In this document: piece after piece, positions 12,382 to 12,863 of the stretch
Layout of the letters: each line of letters opens with the position of its first letter
Position numbering within the stretch: position 1 is the first letter of the stretch
Source: Gallionellaceae bacterium
Lineage (GTDB): Bacteria > Pseudomonadota > Gammaproteobacteria > Burkholderiales > Gallionellaceae
Direction: 5' to 3'
Length of the DNA: 12,863 nucleotides
Assembly (NCBI GenBank): GCA_003151655.1
Contig: PLYB01000210.1
Span: forward strand, 1 to 12,863
Program-made: the position numbers and the translations under genes
The notes under the pieces: model-generated
Seen by the model: only the letters and a program-made list of their open reading frames with translations
What the model was told of the DNA's origin: nothing
Database searches by the model: none

Positions 12382-12749
12382 CCGCAACCGCATCTGAACT
12401 TGGCAAATATCTTGAAGAACATGCCAGTAATGGAACGTTTGTCTGCTATAGCGAAGTAGCAGAACACTTCCTAATTCCAAATACAATCAAATGGAAAGAC
12501 AATCCCTTATCTCAGTTATGCGGATTTCTTGATAAGGAGGATACCGATGCGTACAGGCCCTTAAGAACTTCAGTAATTGTTCTTAAGGACGGCATTAAAA
12601 AGACAGTGCCAAGCAAGGGCTATTTCAGGAAGCTAAGCGATTATAGAAAAATACCCATCGCGAAAACTGCTCCAGAAAAACGCAGAGTTCACGGGGAAGA
12701 ATTGCAACGTTTGTGGAAACACTACGGCTTTCAGCCCAAAACAGAGTAG
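12378..12749 (+). CDS. Unrecognised 123-residue protein, coupled to the XRE gene
   Basis: The start overlaps the XRE stop (ATGA), so it is translationally coupled. I do not recognise a named family. The protein looks globular: an N-terminal helix (TASELGKYLEEHA), then a segment resembling a winged helix (FVCYSEVAEHFLI), then NPLSQLCGFLDKEDTDAYRP followed by a beta stretch LRTSVIVLKDGI and VPSKGYFRKL. The order acidic helix, RPL, short strand, G-(Y/F)-F recalls small domains seen in other mobile-element proteins, but this is only an impression. The C-terminal 30 residues are basic (EKRRVHGEELQRLWKHY), which would suit nucleic-acid binding. There are no membrane segments. Its place in an operon with an XRE regulator and beside a glycosylase hints at a shared DNA-related task. 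Confidence 0.65.
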   Translation: MTATASELGKYLEEHASNGTFVCYSEVAEHFLIPNTIKWKDNPLSQLCGFLDKEDTDAYRPLRTSVIVLKDGIKKTVPSKGYFRKLSDYRKIPIAKTAPEKRRVHGEELQRLWKHYGFQPKTE

Positions 12750-12772
12750 CTTCGTCTCCCACCCTTCCCATC

Positions 12773-12856
12773 TCCCTTAGAGTAGCGGGACAGACGGGAA
12801 CCTAAAAGCACTTCCCGTCTGTCCCGTTTCCCTTAGTGAGTCGGGAGAAACGGGAA
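12773..12856. repeat. CGGGA-N4-CGGGA repeat cluster (possible iterons or operator)
   Basis: Three copies of CGGGA-N4-CGGGAA are seen: + at 12786-12800, inverted at 12812-12826, and + at 12842-12856. The first two form a perfect 15-bp inverted repeat with an 11-base loop. The blocks 12773-12800 and 12829-12856, each starting TCCCTTAG, are direct repeats identical at 22 of 28 positions with a 56-base period. The cluster probably goes on beyond the window. A replication origin, operator or terminator role is possible. Confidence 0.6.
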
Positions 12857-12863
12857 ACGGTTT

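Larger units (their letters stand above)
8030..12863. mobile_element. Left part of an integrated genomic island (P4/AlpA type)
   Basis: The order integrase, AlpA regulator, RepA-like ATPase, cargo, repeat-rich region is that of P4-type islands and satellites. The cargo genes are more AT-rich than the msr operon to the left. The left border is only approximate and the right border lies outside the window, so neither attL nor attR was defined. Confidence 0.7.

Noticed and set aside
12773..12863. CRISPR array
   Set aside because: The repeats are too short and irregular, are present in both orientations, and no cas gene is nearby.

Overview
The window looks like the chromosome of a Gram-negative proteobacterium, most likely a betaproteobacterium. 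I infer this from gene content (integron cassettes, NrsF-type anti-sigma factor, MsrB/DipZ/MsrA operon, AlpA/P4-type island); no rRNA or tRNA is present to confirm it. It has three parts.

(1) Bases 1 to about 2230 are the end of an integron cassette array without its integrase in view. All genes are on the + strand: the end of a DUF2442 gene, a HigB/HigA toxin-antitoxin pair, a frameshifted DUF1330 gene, a VOC/glyoxalase-fold gene and a DUF3147/GlpM-like membrane protein. They are separated by recognisable attC sites at 189-257, 873-930 (damaged) and 1735-1793, with a decayed one near 2163-2230. One expected attC, between the DUF1330 and VOC genes, is not recognisable.

(2) Bases about 2220 to 7880 look like resident chromosome. 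On the minus strand are a short gene with a lipoprotein-like signal (2222-2377), a stand-alone PAS protein, a small coiled-coil/membrane-tail protein with a good terminator, and a translationally coupled ECF sigma factor / NrsF anti-sigma pair. Divergent from the sigma gene is an operon for exported methionine-sulfoxide repair: Tat-type MsrB, the CcdA-thioredoxin fusion DipZ (electron supply) and an exported MsrA. A GTAACT-N16-CGAA promoter-like element lies upstream of msrB and fits the SigF/NrsF promoter type, so the likely logic is that envelope oxidative or chlorine stress releases the sigma factor from NrsF, which turns on periplasmic methionine repair. A REP-like palindrome pair sits at the msrB/dipZ junction and supplies the last codons of msrB.

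(3) From about 8030 to the right edge is the left part of an integrated element. It has a P4-type tyrosine integrase preceded by repeated ATGATGGGTG motifs, then an AlpA regulator coupled to a RepA-like AAA ATPase. Next comes an AT-rich cargo of a divergent family-1-like uracil-DNA glycosylase (minus strand), facing away from an XRE regulator coupled to an unrecognised 123-residue protein. The window ends in a cluster of CGGGA-N4-CGGGA repeats and inverted repeats that may be an origin or operator region. The right end and the attachment sites of the element are not visible.
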